A DNA stretch of 61,898 nt, taken from Clostridiales bacterium. Its GTDB lineage: Bacteria; Bacillota; Clostridia; Oscillospirales; Oscillospiraceae. Positions within the stretch are counted from its first letter, which is position 1, and every line of letters starts with the position of its first letter. Both the position numbers and the translations under genes were made by a program. The notes beneath the pieces were generated by a model. That model was not told where the DNA came from. It saw only the letters and a list, made by a program, of their open reading frames with translations, and did no database searches. The DNA is taken from positions 1 through 61,898 of the forward strand of contig JAQXJB010000055.1 of NCBI GenBank assembly GCA_029008095.1. The letters are read 5' to 3'. Of the stretch, positions 1 through 8,338 are shown in pieces.

Positions 1-141
1 CATCGTTTGTGTTATCTTATTCATAGCGAATAGAGGTACACCTGCCTTTCGGTTTTGTCTGGACAACTCAACCTTAACACAGGCTCTCTCTATTCGCTAT
101 TCTTTTTTTACCTCTTGTCACTCATCATTGTAATACCTACA
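1..141 (-). repeat. Inverted repeat edge, left copy (probable IS end)
   Basis: This stretch is the reverse complement of 61758-61896, apart from a 2-base indel in the A/T run near base 110. Inside it, 13-base arms at 23-35 and 88-100 are perfectly complementary and would form a hairpin. On the minus strand an ATG at 24-22 follows that hairpin and opens a reading frame (MNKITQTM) that leaves the window. The similarity stops abruptly at 141. This looks like the edge of a multicopy insertion sequence whose transposase start lies beside a protective hairpin. That identity is inferred; only eight codons are visible. Confidence 0.7.
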
Positions 142-171
142 AGGAAATGTGAGACGCATCCGATGTTTTTG

Positions 172-200
172 TGGACAAGCAAAACTTATTGTGGTATATT
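172..200 (+). promoter_or_regulatory. Candidate promoter for rnj
   Basis: TGGACA at 172-177 and TATATT at 195-200 are separated by 17 bases, a plausible vegetative promoter. It would give a leader of about 240 bases before RNase J. Confidence 0.4.
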
Positions 201-305
201 AGACTAATAAAACCAATTTTTGAGTATACTTATATTGACTCAATTATTTCGTGCTTTCGGCGGCTAAGGGCGCTGATTATATATTAAACATATATAGACT
301 TTTTA

Positions 306-360
306 GGACAGGGGTGTTTACCATACGGACGAAGCAGGGTCTGTATGGCTGCTTTGCTTG
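306..360 (+). promoter_or_regulatory. Hairpin in the RNase J leader
   Basis: CATACGGAC (322-330) pairs with GTCTGTATG (339-347) with one mismatch. An outer GGACA/TGTCC pair near 306 and 358 can close around it. No T-run follows, so it is not an obvious terminator. The rest of 142-447 shows no gene. Confidence 0.4.
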
Positions 361-447
361 TCCCTGATAGTCTGCATGCTGTTTTTTTTACATAAGCAAT
401 ATTTTTCCGGGGGCTTACTATGCCCAAAATTCACAAAGGAGTAAACA

Positions 448-2109
448 ATGGCTGAAAAACTTAAAATAATTTCTCTTGGAGGTCTGAATGAGGTCGGCAA
501 GAATATAACCGTTTTTGAATATAAAAACGATATTCTTGTGGTAGACTGTGGAATCGGCTTTCCTGACGGCGAGATGTACGGCGTGGATGTTGTAATTCCG
601 AATGTTGCATATCTCGCAAAAAATCGTGACCGCATACGCGGTATCGTGCTCACCCACGGCCATGAGGACCATATCGGTTCTCTGCCTTATGTGCTGAATG
701 ATATCAATGCGCCAATTTACGCCACAGACATTACCGCGGGTCTTGTATCTCTCAAGCTGGAGGAGCATAAGCTGCTGGATATTGCCGATATCAATATCAT
801 CGAGCCCGGCAAATCCTTCAAGGTAGGATGCTTCACCATTGAACCCATCCATATCAATCACAGCATAGCCGGCGCGGTAGCGCTCGCGATAACCACCCCT
901 CTGGGTATCGTTCTCCATACCGGAGACTTCAAAATCGACGCTACTCCGATCGGCTGCGAAATGACTGACCTGACTCGTTTCGGCGAGCTTGGCAAGAAGG
1001 GCGTTCTTTGCATGCTCAGCGATTCCACCAATGCCGAGCGCAAGGGTTTTTCTCCCTCCGAGCGCACAGTGGGGCATACCTTTGAATCTCTTTTTGACCG
1101 CTGCAAAAGCCGCATAATCGTAACGACCTTCGCCTCAAACATTTACAGAATACAGCAGATAATCGATGTTTCCGCCCGCTATGGCCGAAAGGTAGCCATT
1201 ACCGGCCGAAGCATGGAGAATATGATCAATGTGGCTTCTGAGCTTGGTTATCTGGATGTTCCGAAGAATACCCTTATTGACCTCAACCAGATCAAAAACT
1301 ATCCCAAGGAACAGATCACTATAATCACCACAGGCAGCCAGGGAGAGAGCATGTCCGCTCTTTACCGAATGGCTTTTTCCAACCATAAGCAGGTAGAGAT
1401 AATTCCGGGCGACAGAGTTATTATCTCCGCATCGGCCGTTCCCGGCAACGAAAAGACCGTGAGCCATATCGTGGACGAGCTTTTCCGAAAAGGCGCGGAG
1501 GTCATGTACCGCGGCAGTATGGAGGATCTTCATGTTTCCGGTCACGCCTGCCAGGAAGAGCTGAAGGTGATGCTGGCGCTTGTCAAACCCAAGTTCTTCA
1601 TTCCCGTTCATGGCGAGCAGCGCCATCTTATCATCCACTCAGAGCTTGCCAAGTCCGTCGGAATACCGCATCAGAATATTGTTATCAGCGATATCGGCAA
1701 GGTCATTGAGGTTAGCAAGAAATCTATCTGCATCAACGGCACAGTATCCTCCGGTAAGGTCCTGGTGGATGGAACGGGTATAGGCGATGTAGGCAGCGTT
1801 GTCCTCCGGGACAGAAAACATCTTGCTCAGGATGGTATGCTCGTAGTCGTTCTCAGTCTCAGCAGCGAGGATGGAGGCATAATATCAGGCCCCGATATCA
1901 TTACCCGCGGCTTCGTTTATGTCAAGGAGGCATCCGACCTTATCGAGGAGATGCGTACTCTTGTCACCGAGACCATTTATGCCTGCAATGCCAATGATAT
2001 CACCGATTGGGCAACTCTCAAGACCTCTATAAAGACAGCTCTTTCGTCCTACCTTTATAAGACCACCCGCAGGAGCCCCATGATACTGCCCGTCATCATG
2101 GAAGTCTGA
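448..2109 (+). CDS. rnj: Ribonuclease J
   Basis: Metallo-beta-lactamase/beta-CASP ribonuclease acting in mRNA decay and rRNA maturation, with 5'-3' exonuclease and endonuclease activity in this family. The zinc motif HGHEDH lies at residues 70-75. Further metal ligands appear in HINHS and HTGDFK near 140-165, and the late VHGEQRHL motif sits near residue 390. At 553 residues it matches Bacillus RNase J1 (about 555). The ATG has a good Shine-Dalgarno (AGGAG) about 8 bases upstream. A 26-base gap separates it from the next gene, so the three genes to 2983 may be cotranscribed. J1 versus J2 type cannot be decided here. Confidence 0.95.
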   Translation: MAEKLKIISLGGLNEVGKNITVFEYKNDILVVDCGIGFPDGEMYGVDVVIPNVAYLAKNRDRIRGIVLTHGHEDHIGSLPYVLNDINAPIYATDITAGLVSLKLEEHKLLDIADINIIEPGKSFKVGCFTIEPIHINHSIAGAVALAITTPLGIVLHTGDFKIDATPIGCEMTDLTRFGELGKKGVLCMLSDSTNAERKGFSPSERTVGHTFESLFDRCKSRIIVTTFASNIYRIQQIIDVSARYGRKVAITGRSMENMINVASELGYLDVPKNTLIDLNQIKNYPKEQITIITTGSQGESMSALYRMAFSNHKQVEIIPGDRVIISASAVPGNEKTVSHIVDELFRKGAEVMYRGSMEDLHVSGHACQEELKVMLALVKPKFFIPVHGEQRHLIIHSELAKSVGIPHQNIVISDIGKVIEVSKKSICINGTVSSGKVLVDGTGIGDVGSVVLRDRKHLAQDGMLVVVLSLSSEDGGIISGPDIITRGFVYVKEASDLIEEMRTLVTETIYACNANDITDWATLKTSIKTALSSYLYKTTRRSPMILPVIMEV

Positions 2110-2135
2110 TAACTCGCCGAAAGGAGTGGTCTGCC

Positions 2136-2468
2136 GTGAATATACAGATATTCGGAAGATCAAAATGCTTTGATACAAAGAAGGCCGAGCGCTATTTTAA
2201 GGAGCGCAGGATAAAGTATCAGTATATTGATGTGGATAAGTATCCCATGAGCAGGGGAGAGTTCCAGAGCGTAAGGTCCGCTGTGGGGCTTGCCGGGCTC
2301 ATAAACGAAAACGCGAAGGGCGCTGAGCTTTTGAAGTATCTGGCATATGATGCTGATAAAGAAGAAAAACTTCTGGAAAACCAGAAGCTTCTTAAGACAC
2401 CGGTGGTACGCAACGGCAAAAAAGCCACAGTCGGATATGCTCCGGACGTTTGGAAAGACTGGGAATAG
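2136..2468 (+). CDS. ArsC/Spx-family thioredoxin-fold protein
   Basis: A 110-residue protein with the ArsC/Spx fold pattern: beta strand MNIQIFG, a single cysteine at residue 11 (C-x-x-T), then helix and strand with the conserved TPVV segment near 97. It lacks the CxxC redox pair of Spx proper. It is more likely one of the unassigned ArsC-like reductase or regulator proteins than arsenate reductase, because no arsenic genes are near. The start is GTG, chosen because AAAGGAG lies about 9 bases upstream. It sits between RNase J and dCMP deaminase. Confidence 0.75.
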   Translation: MNIQIFGRSKCFDTKKAERYFKERRIKYQYIDVDKYPMSRGEFQSVRSAVGLAGLINENAKGAELLKYLAYDADKEEKLLENQKLLKTPVVRNGKKATVGYAPDVWKDWE

Positions 2469-2500
2469 AGAAATAGAGATATAAAGCAGGAGGAAGTGCA

Positions 2501-2983
2501 ATGAAGAGAAATGGATATATCAGTTGGGACGAATATTTTATGGGCGTGGCTCTGCTGGCGGCCAAAAGAAGCAAAGACCCCAATACTCAGGTTGGCGCCT
2601 GCATAGTTAGCCCCGAAAATATAATTCTTTCCACCGGCTACAACGGCTTCCCGATAGGATGCTCGGATGATGAGTACCCCTGGGACAGAGAGGGCGATGA
2701 AACAAAATATCCTTATGTCGTCCACGCCGAGCTTAACGCTATCCTCAATGCTAACGGAAAATCACTGCAGGGCGCGAAGATATATGTGGCGCTGTTTCCC
2801 TGCAATGAGTGCGCGAAGGCGATAATCCAGAGCGGTATAAAGGAAGTAGTTTATCTTTCCGACAAATACGCCGACACTCCCGGCACTATCGCCTCCAAAC
2901 GAATGATGACCTCAGCAGGAGTTAAGTTCACTCATCTGGACACGGAACTGAAAGAACTCAGCATCAATTTTGACGTAAAATAA
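2501..2983 (+). CDS. dCMP deaminase (ComEB-type)
   Basis: Zinc-dependent cytidine/deoxycytidylate deaminase, 160 residues. The catalytic HAE motif is at residues 75-77 and PCNEC at 100-104 supplies two zinc cysteines. The tyrosine-rich, GCSDDE-containing segment before HAE is typical of dCMP deaminases rather than free cytidine deaminases. The expected reaction is dCMP to dUMP, feeding dTMP synthesis. An AGGAGG Shine-Dalgarno precedes the ATG. It is the last gene of the run, followed by a strong hairpin. Confidence 0.9.
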   Translation: MKRNGYISWDEYFMGVALLAAKRSKDPNTQVGACIVSPENIILSTGYNGFPIGCSDDEYPWDREGDETKYPYVVHAELNAILNANGKSLQGAKIYVALFPCNECAKAIIQSGIKEVVYLSDKYADTPGTIASKRMMTSAGVKFTHLDTELKELSINFDVK

Positions 2984-2986
2984 ATA

Positions 2987-3030
2987 CCGTGATCCCTGAA
3001 AATGTTTAAACGCATTTTCGGGGATCACGG
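2987..3030 (+). terminator. Hairpin after dCMP deaminase
   Basis: An 18-base stem with one mismatch (CCGTGATCCC... with ...GGGATCACGG) closes over an 8-base loop. There is no strong T-run behind it, but it lies right after the stop codon. Confidence 0.6.
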
Positions 3031-3040
3031 CAAAAGGCGA

Positions 3041-3073
3041 AAATACCCGGCATGAGTTTCCATGCCGGGTATT
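3041..3073. terminator. Bidirectional terminator between convergent genes
   Basis: AATACCCGGCATG pairs perfectly with CATGCCGGGTATT over a 6-base loop. T-rich sequence follows in both directions, fitting termination of the minus-strand hydrolase gene and back-up termination for the plus-strand genes. Confidence 0.75.
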
Positions 3074-3087
3074 GCTGTTTTGTGTTG

Positions 3088-3972
3088 TCAATAGGGAAGA
3101 TAGCGCGCTGCGCCGTAATAATAGGTATCATAATAAACATCGTCGAGGCTGTTTATCATAATTTTTCCTGAACCGCTGGAAGCATGGATGAATTGGTTGT
3201 TTCCCATGTAAATACCGACATGATTGGTATCCCAACTCCTGTAGCTTGCGAAAAATACGAGATCGCCGATCCTCAGCTCGCTTCTTTCAATATGGGTGTA
3301 TTGTGCGTACTGAGTGGTGCAGGTTCTGGTAGCGTCATAACCGTTCTGCTTGAGAACATAAGAGGTAAAGCCGGAACAGTCAAAGCCGGAAGGGGAAGAG
3401 CCGCCGTATACATAGCGTGTGCCAAGGAACTGTTTGGCATATTCAACTATTTTCTGACCCGGTGTATAATAATCAGATTCGTTGTAATAGATATCAACAT
3501 AATCGCTGTGCATATAGCCGGTGGTTTGGCCGTATGTAACCTTATACCAGCAGCCGCTGACTCCGAGAACCTTCAGGGGAGCTCCGGTATTAAGGTAATA
3601 GACAGCTTTGGATTCATAGCTTGCACCGTCACGAAAACGGACGCTGTTGGCGTTGACTTTCGCGGAAACAGGAATGATCTCAAGAGTCTCGACAGGAGTC
3701 ACATACTCTGCGAACATATATCCCTCAACGCCATTGAAAATGACGCTGTACCAATCTCCCTCGTGGCCGGTGATGATTACGGTATCTCCCTCGTAAGCGA
3801 GGCTGAGCACCGTTGATGAGGTGTTGGGTTCGGATCTGAAATTAAGGCAGGAAACGTTTACTTTTCCGCCGCCGTCCGATGCGGCGTCTGCTCCACCCAT
3901 ACAGATAAGAGCAAAGCAGAGCAGCATGGCGGTAAATAAAATTTTGTGAAATAACTTTTTTGAAATACTCAT
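3088..3972 (-). CDS. Secreted SH3b-SH3b-NlpC/P60 cell-wall hydrolase
   Basis: Peptidoglycan endopeptidase, probably cleaving D-gamma-glutamyl bonds of stem peptides outside the membrane. A signal peptide spans about residues 1-30. Two bacterial SH3 domains occupy about 36-94 and 102-160. An NlpC/P60 domain runs from about 175 to 294, with catalytic Cys199 in FDCSGF and His251 in NHVGIY. The ATG at 3972 is chosen because GGAG lies 5 bases upstream; a TTG ten codons earlier has no such site. Substrate bond and role (growth or sporulation) are inferred from the family. Confidence 0.9.
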   Translation of the reverse strand: MSISKKLFHKILFTAMLLCFALICMGGADAASDGGGKVNVSCLNFRSEPNTSSTVLSLAYEGDTVIITGHEGDWYSVIFNGVEGYMFAEYVTPVETLEIIPVSAKVNANSVRFRDGASYESKAVYYLNTGAPLKVLGVSGCWYKVTYGQTTGYMHSDYVDIYYNESDYYTPGQKIVEYAKQFLGTRYVYGGSSPSGFDCSGFTSYVLKQNGYDATRTCTTQYAQYTHIERSELRIGDLVFFASYRSWDTNHVGIYMGNNQFIHASSGSGKIMINSLDDVYYDTYYYGAARYLPY

Positions 3973-4075
3973 AAAACTCCAAATGCGATACACATAAAGC
4001 AACCCATGCGCTGGATTTATCGGGTGTGCGTTGCCATCTTTATACAGTGGTGGCGCCCACTGAATTGAAGCGGAT

Positions 4076-4363
4076 TTATTCGGCGGTAAGCGCTCTGGTG
4101 AGCCATACTGCCGCTACATCCATAGCGTTGTAAAGTCCGTCCTTTTCGGTTTTCTTCACAACTCTGTCGCGGGACTTCAGATCCGGATCTGTAAGCTGAA
4201 GCTGAACGGAGACCTTCCTGGAAATGGTAAGATCCTGAAGATTTTCGCTATCCATTATCTGAAGCATGATTATATATTTATCGGACATATTTCCGTAGTA
4301 GATAATGTTGCCTTTTCTTCTAAGGGGATAGCCCTTGTATTCAAGCGTTTTTGCGTTAGCCAT
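4076..4363 (-). CDS. Small conserved protein of unknown function
   Basis: A 95-residue protein, soluble and charged, with no signal peptide or membrane helix. It has an AAGGAGGAG Shine-Dalgarno before its ATG, so it is probably a real gene. The sequence is beta-rich at the start (KGYPLRRKGNIIYYG) and ends in a helix. I believe similar short proteins occur in other Clostridia, but no function can be assigned. It stands alone between the hydrolase and ireB genes. Confidence 0.75.
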   Translation of the reverse strand: MANAKTLEYKGYPLRRKGNIIYYGNMSDKYIIMLQIMDSENLQDLTISRKVSVQLQLTDPDLKSRDRVVKKTEKDGLYNAMDVAAVWLTRALTAE

Positions 4364-4465
4364 ATTTCTCCTCCTTAAAAAATCTTGTTACAAATTGTAA
4401 CACATTGTTGCTTTGTTGTCAACACGCATTATGGGTTTTACTGTCAAATTTCCCTTTTCACAAAC

Positions 4466-4491
4466 TTATCCCCCGCAAAAGCGGGGGATAA
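4466..4491 (-). terminator. Hairpin after ireB
   Basis: TTATCCCCCGC pairs perfectly with GCGGGGGATAA around an AAAA loop, a very stable stem just past the ireB stop codon. No long T-run follows. Confidence 0.6.
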
Positions 4492-4498
4492 GCAGTAA

Positions 4499-4741
4499 TC
4501 ATTTAGTAAGATAGCTTATAAGAAGCTCATGCAGAAGCTCGTCTCTGTCAAGTTTACAGATGAGAGTTCTTGCGTTGTCATAGTTGGTAATATACGTTGG
4601 ATCTTCTGTAATGATATAACCGACCAGTTGATTTATGGGGTTATACCCTTTAACGCGCAGGGCTTCATACACATGGGTAAGTATCTCCTTGAGCTCTGTA
4701 CTCTTGTCTACTACACCAAACTTTTTGGTAAACTGATCCAT
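4499..4741 (-). CDS. ireB: IreB-family regulatory phosphoprotein (UPF0297)
   Basis: An 80-residue member of the IreB/YrzL family, recognised by the core [20 protein letters not shown] and the following [21 protein letters not shown]. In Enterococcus IreB is a substrate of the Ser/Thr kinase IreK and affects cephalosporin resistance. The ATG at 4741 is chosen because GGAGG sits 8 bases upstream; in-frame ATGs at 4747 and 4756 lie too close to it or upstream of it. The family usually sits beside ruvX (yrrK); here it is alone. Confidence 0.9.
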   Translation of the reverse strand: MDQFTKKFGVVDKSTELKEILTHVYEALRVKGYNPINQLVGYIITEDPTYITNYDNARTLICKLDRDELLHELLISYLTK

Positions 4742-4846
4742 ATACATTACCTCCAATCATATAAACTTTACCAATTTAATTAGTATTATACAACCAATAA
4801 ACTCATCTGTAAAGACAAAAAGAACAAATATTCGTATAAATATAAA

Positions 4847-7240
4847 TTATCTCAGGCGAGCGTCCAGCTTTTCGGCAAGCTGTGCAAGTATTTTTTCCAT
4901 AGCGGGCTCGATATCCTTGTCTGTGAGATTCTGTTCGTCGCTTCTGAATTCAAGAGAGAAAGCAACGCTCTTTTTGCCCGGTTCTATGGGCGCGCCGGTA
5001 TAGACGTCGAAGAATTCGACGGCCTTCAGAAGGCTGCCGCCCGCATTCTTTATGCACTCGGAAAGCTGGTACACAGTTACACCGGCGGCGCAGACAACGG
5101 CGAGGTCGCGGTGTACGCCCGGGAATTTGGGCAGAGCGGTATATTCTGCATCCGCGCCGTGAGCCTTCATCAGTTCGTCGAAGGACAGCTCAGCGCAGTA
5201 CATTGCAGTGTCAACACCGTAATTTTTTGCTACCAGTGGATGAATCTGCCCGAATACACCGATACATCTGTCGCCGCTCCAAAGAGTAGCACAGCGGCCG
5301 GGATGATACGAGGGGTTGTCTGCGCAGGGCTCAAAACGGACGTTCTCTGCACGGATATCATCCATTATCGCTTCTATAAATCCCTTGAGTGTGAAGAAAT
5401 CCATGTCGCTGCCGTATGCACCGATGGAAAGCATTTTGGACTCGGTGGCAAGGCCGTCATCGCGGTCGGGCAGATAGATGCGCCCGACCTCATAAAGCTT
5501 TGCGGACTTGTTGCGGTAGTTGTAGTTGCGGGTAAGGATCTCCAGCATGGAGGGAAGCACGGTAGTGCGCATGATGGAGGTATCCTCGCCGAGAGGATTC
5601 AGTATTTTGAAGGACTTGCGGTTCGGATGATCCTCAGCCCAGCGGATCTTATCATAGTAGGTGGGAGAGATGAAGGAATAGGTGATGATCTCGTCATGAC
5701 CGAAAGCACGGCAAAGCTCGCCCAGACGCCGCTCCAGCTGCTGTTCGGGAGAATATCCGCCAAGAGTGGTCTGGCCTCTCATCAGGGTAGAAGGAATGTT
5801 GTTGTAGCCATAGAAGCGGGCAACTTCCTCGGCCAGATCGGCCATGCGACGAACGTCGGCGCGATAGGAGGGGACGGTCACCTGGTCGCCGTCCACTTTG
5901 AAGTCTACACTCTTAAGGATGCGAACCATATCCTCTGCGGGAATATCAGTTCCCAGAAGAGCGTTTATTTTTTCCGGCTCAAGAGTCAAAACGGTGGGGT
6001 GGGGTACACTGTTGAGAATATCGATAACGCCGTCAACGACCTCGCCGGCGCCCAGCATCTCAACAAACTCACATGCGCGCTCAACGGCGGGCATGGTGTT
6101 CATGGGATCAAGACCCTTTTCAAATTTGGCGGAAGCCTCGGTGCGCATACCCAGAGCCAGCGCGCCTTTGCGGATGCAGGTTCCGTCGAAGCAGGCAGAC
6201 TCAAATACGACATCGGTGGTGTCCTCGACTATCTCGCTGTTCAGTCCGCCCATGATACCGGCCAGACCCACAGCGCGGGTATCGTCGGCGATGACCAGAT
6301 GGTCTGCGGTAAGCTTACGGAGAGTGCCGTCCAAAGTGGTCAGCTCTTCACCTTCCTCCGCTCTGCGCACGATTATCTTGCCGCCCTTGACATAGCGGTA
6401 ATCAAAAGCGTGCATAGGCTGACCATACTCCAACATAACATAGTTGGTTATATCAACGATGTTGTTTATCGGGCGCACGCCCATAGCGCGAAGACGCTCG
6501 CGCATCCACTTGGGAGAGGGGGCTATCTTAACATTGCGCACCATACGCGCGGTGTAGCGCGGAACCAGGTCGGCGGCAGGGGTCTCTACATCCAGCAGCT
6601 CAATGAGTTCGCCCTCGGCGCCGCCCTTCACAACCGGCTCGTGCAGGCGGAGCTCGGCATTAAAGGTTGCGGCGGCTTCTCTCGCCAAACCGATTATGGA
6701 CAGACAGTCGGGGCGGTTAGGGGTAATTTCAAATTCGACCACATGGTCGTCAAGGCCTACGGCCTCTCTGATGTCCTGACCGACCTCGACACTAAGCTCA
6801 GGATCATCGGAGAGGATCCATATACCGTCCTCGTATGCGGCAGGGAAGTCACGTTGATCCAGACCCAGCTCCTTGAAGGAACAGAGCATACCATAGGAAA
6901 CCTCGCCGCGGAGCTTGCCTTTTTCAATTTTTTTGCCGCCGGGAAGGGTGGACTTATGCTTGGCAACTGGGACAAGGTCGCCTTCCTTGACGTTCTGCGC
7001 GCCGGTAACTATCTGGACGGGCTCACCGTCGCCGGTGTCTACCTGGCACACCCACATGTGGTCAGAATTTTCATGGCGCTTCATGGAAAGGACCTTGCCC
7101 ACGACGACGTTGCTTATCTCAGCGCCCTGGTCCACGGTAACTTCAACCTTGGAACCGGAAAGCGTCATAGCCTCGGCAAATTCCTTGTCGGAGGCAGTCA
7201 CAGTAACAAATTCATTCAGCCATTTTCTGCTCAGGTTCAT
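4847..7240 (-). CDS. pheT: Phenylalanyl-tRNA synthetase beta subunit
   Basis: A 797-residue beta chain of the alpha2-beta2 synthetase. It starts with the EMAP-like tRNA-binding domain (about 40-150), followed by B3/B4 editing domains, B5, the catalytic-like core, and the C-terminal FDX anticodon-binding domain (about 700-797). The length is normal. A gap of 18 bases separates it from pheS, and AAAGGAG precedes its ATG. It is the last gene of the transcript beginning at the T-box near 9590. Confidence 0.97.
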   Translation of the reverse strand: MNLSRKWLNEFVTVTASDKEFAEAMTLSGSKVEVTVDQGAEISNVVVGKVLSMKRHENSDHMWVCQVDTGDGEPVQIVTGAQNVKEGDLVPVAKHKSTLPGGKKIEKGKLRGEVSYGMLCSFKELGLDQRDFPAAYEDGIWILSDDPELSVEVGQDIREAVGLDDHVVEFEITPNRPDCLSIIGLAREAAATFNAELRLHEPVVKGGAEGELIELLDVETPAADLVPRYTARMVRNVKIAPSPKWMRERLRAMGVRPINNIVDITNYVMLEYGQPMHAFDYRYVKGGKIIVRRAEEGEELTTLDGTLRKLTADHLVIADDTRAVGLAGIMGGLNSEIVEDTTDVVFESACFDGTCIRKGALALGMRTEASAKFEKGLDPMNTMPAVERACEFVEMLGAGEVVDGVIDILNSVPHPTVLTLEPEKINALLGTDIPAEDMVRILKSVDFKVDGDQVTVPSYRADVRRMADLAEEVARFYGYNNIPSTLMRGQTTLGGYSPEQQLERRLGELCRAFGHDEIITYSFISPTYYDKIRWAEDHPNRKSFKILNPLGEDTSIMRTTVLPSMLEILTRNYNYRNKSAKLYEVGRIYLPDRDDGLATESKMLSIGAYGSDMDFFTLKGFIEAIMDDIRAENVRFEPCADNPSYHPGRCATLWSGDRCIGVFGQIHPLVAKNYGVDTAMYCAELSFDELMKAHGADAEYTALPKFPGVHRDLAVVCAAGVTVYQLSECIKNAGGSLLKAVEFFDVYTGAPIEPGKKSVAFSLEFRSDEQNLTDKDIEPAMEKILAQLAEKLDARLR

Positions 7241-7258
7241 TGTTTCTACTCTCCTTTC

Positions 7259-8284
7259 TCAGAACTGCTCGAGGAAACGAATATCGTTTTCGAATATCAG
7301 ACGCAGATCGGCGATCTTGAAGCGGCGCATAGCGGTGCGCTCGAGGCCGATGCCGAAGGCCCAGCCGGAATAGACCTCGGGGTCGATGCCGGCCATTTCC
7401 AGAACTCTGGGATGGATCATGCCTGCGCCCAGCAGCTCTATCCAGCCCTCACCCTTGCAGGTAGGACAGCCCACGCCGCCGCATTTATGGCACTGAACGT
7501 CCATCTCGCAGGAGGGCTCGGTAAATGGAAAGTGATGAGGACGGAAGCGGGTCTTCGTGCCTTCACCGTACAGCTGTTCAACAACGGTATTCAGAGTGCC
7601 CTTCAGGTCTGCCATGGTAACGCCTTTATCGATGACCATGCCCTCTACCTGGTGGAACATGGGGGAATGGGTGGCGTCGACCTCATCCTTGCGGTATACG
7701 CGGCCGGGAGCGACGATGCGTATTGGCAGCTCCATGCTGTCCATTGCGCGAACCTGCATGGGAGAGGTCTGGCTGCGCAGCATAACGCGGCTGTCCTCAT
7801 CAAAGTAGAAGGTATCGGACCAATCGCGGGAGGGATGACCCTCCTCAGCGTTGAGCCTGTCAAAATTCAGCTCGGCAAGCTCTACTTCCGGGCCGTCAAG
7901 GACAGTGAAGCCCATACCTATAAATATGTCCTTTATCTCATCAAGAGCGATATACATGGGGTGCTTGTGGCCGATTTTTACCTCTTTGCCGGGGATAGTC
8001 ACGTCAACGACCTCGGCTTTGAGCTTGAGCTCAAGAGCGGCCTCTTCCAGCTTCTTGGAGGTGCTTTCCAGAGCGCTTTCCAGAGCGGCGCGAACATCGT
8101 TGGCCAGCTGCCCCATGATGGGCCGTTCCTCAGCGGACAGCTTGCCCATCTGCTTCAGTACGGCGGTAAGCTCACCTTTTTTGCCAAGATACTTTACCCG
8201 GAGAGCATCCAGGTCGGCGGAGGCTTTGGCTTCTTCAAGAGCAGCCAGCGCCTCAGCGCGGATTTTTGCCAGTTGTTCTTTCAT
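7259..8284 (-). CDS. pheS: Phenylalanyl-tRNA synthetase alpha subunit
   Basis: Catalytic alpha chain, 341 residues, with an N-terminal coiled coil (about 1-90) that holds tRNA and the class II core. Motif 2 includes RVYRKDEVDATHSPMFHQVE, and motif 3 is near GIGLERTAM. A CxxC...CxxC pair (CHKCGGVGCPTCKG), also seen in Bacillus PheS, precedes motif 3. AAGGAG lies before the ATG. Only 54 bases, with no terminator, separate it from the upstream deacetylase gene, so it probably depends on the T-box transcript. Confidence 0.97.
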   Translation of the reverse strand: MKEQLAKIRAEALAALEEAKASADLDALRVKYLGKKGELTAVLKQMGKLSAEERPIMGQLANDVRAALESALESTSKKLEEAALELKLKAEVVDVTIPGKEVKIGHKHPMYIALDEIKDIFIGMGFTVLDGPEVELAELNFDRLNAEEGHPSRDWSDTFYFDEDSRVMLRSQTSPMQVRAMDSMELPIRIVAPGRVYRKDEVDATHSPMFHQVEGMVIDKGVTMADLKGTLNTVVEQLYGEGTKTRFRPHHFPFTEPSCEMDVQCHKCGGVGCPTCKGEGWIELLGAGMIHPRVLEMAGIDPEVYSGWAFGIGLERTAMRRFKIADLRLIFENDIRFLEQF

Positions 8285-8338
8285 GATGTGTAGCTCCTTA
8301 TATGGATATATGTAAAATACAATTTGGGAAGATTTAAG

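Noticed and set aside
2136-2468. Arsenate reductase
   Set aside because: ArsC-fold likeness only; no ars genes nearby and no clear catalytic arginine pattern, so only the family is given.
5111-8293. A 1060-codon plus-strand open frame
   Set aside because: It lies exactly antisense to pheS and pheT, has no ribosome site and reads as a shadow of their codon bias.
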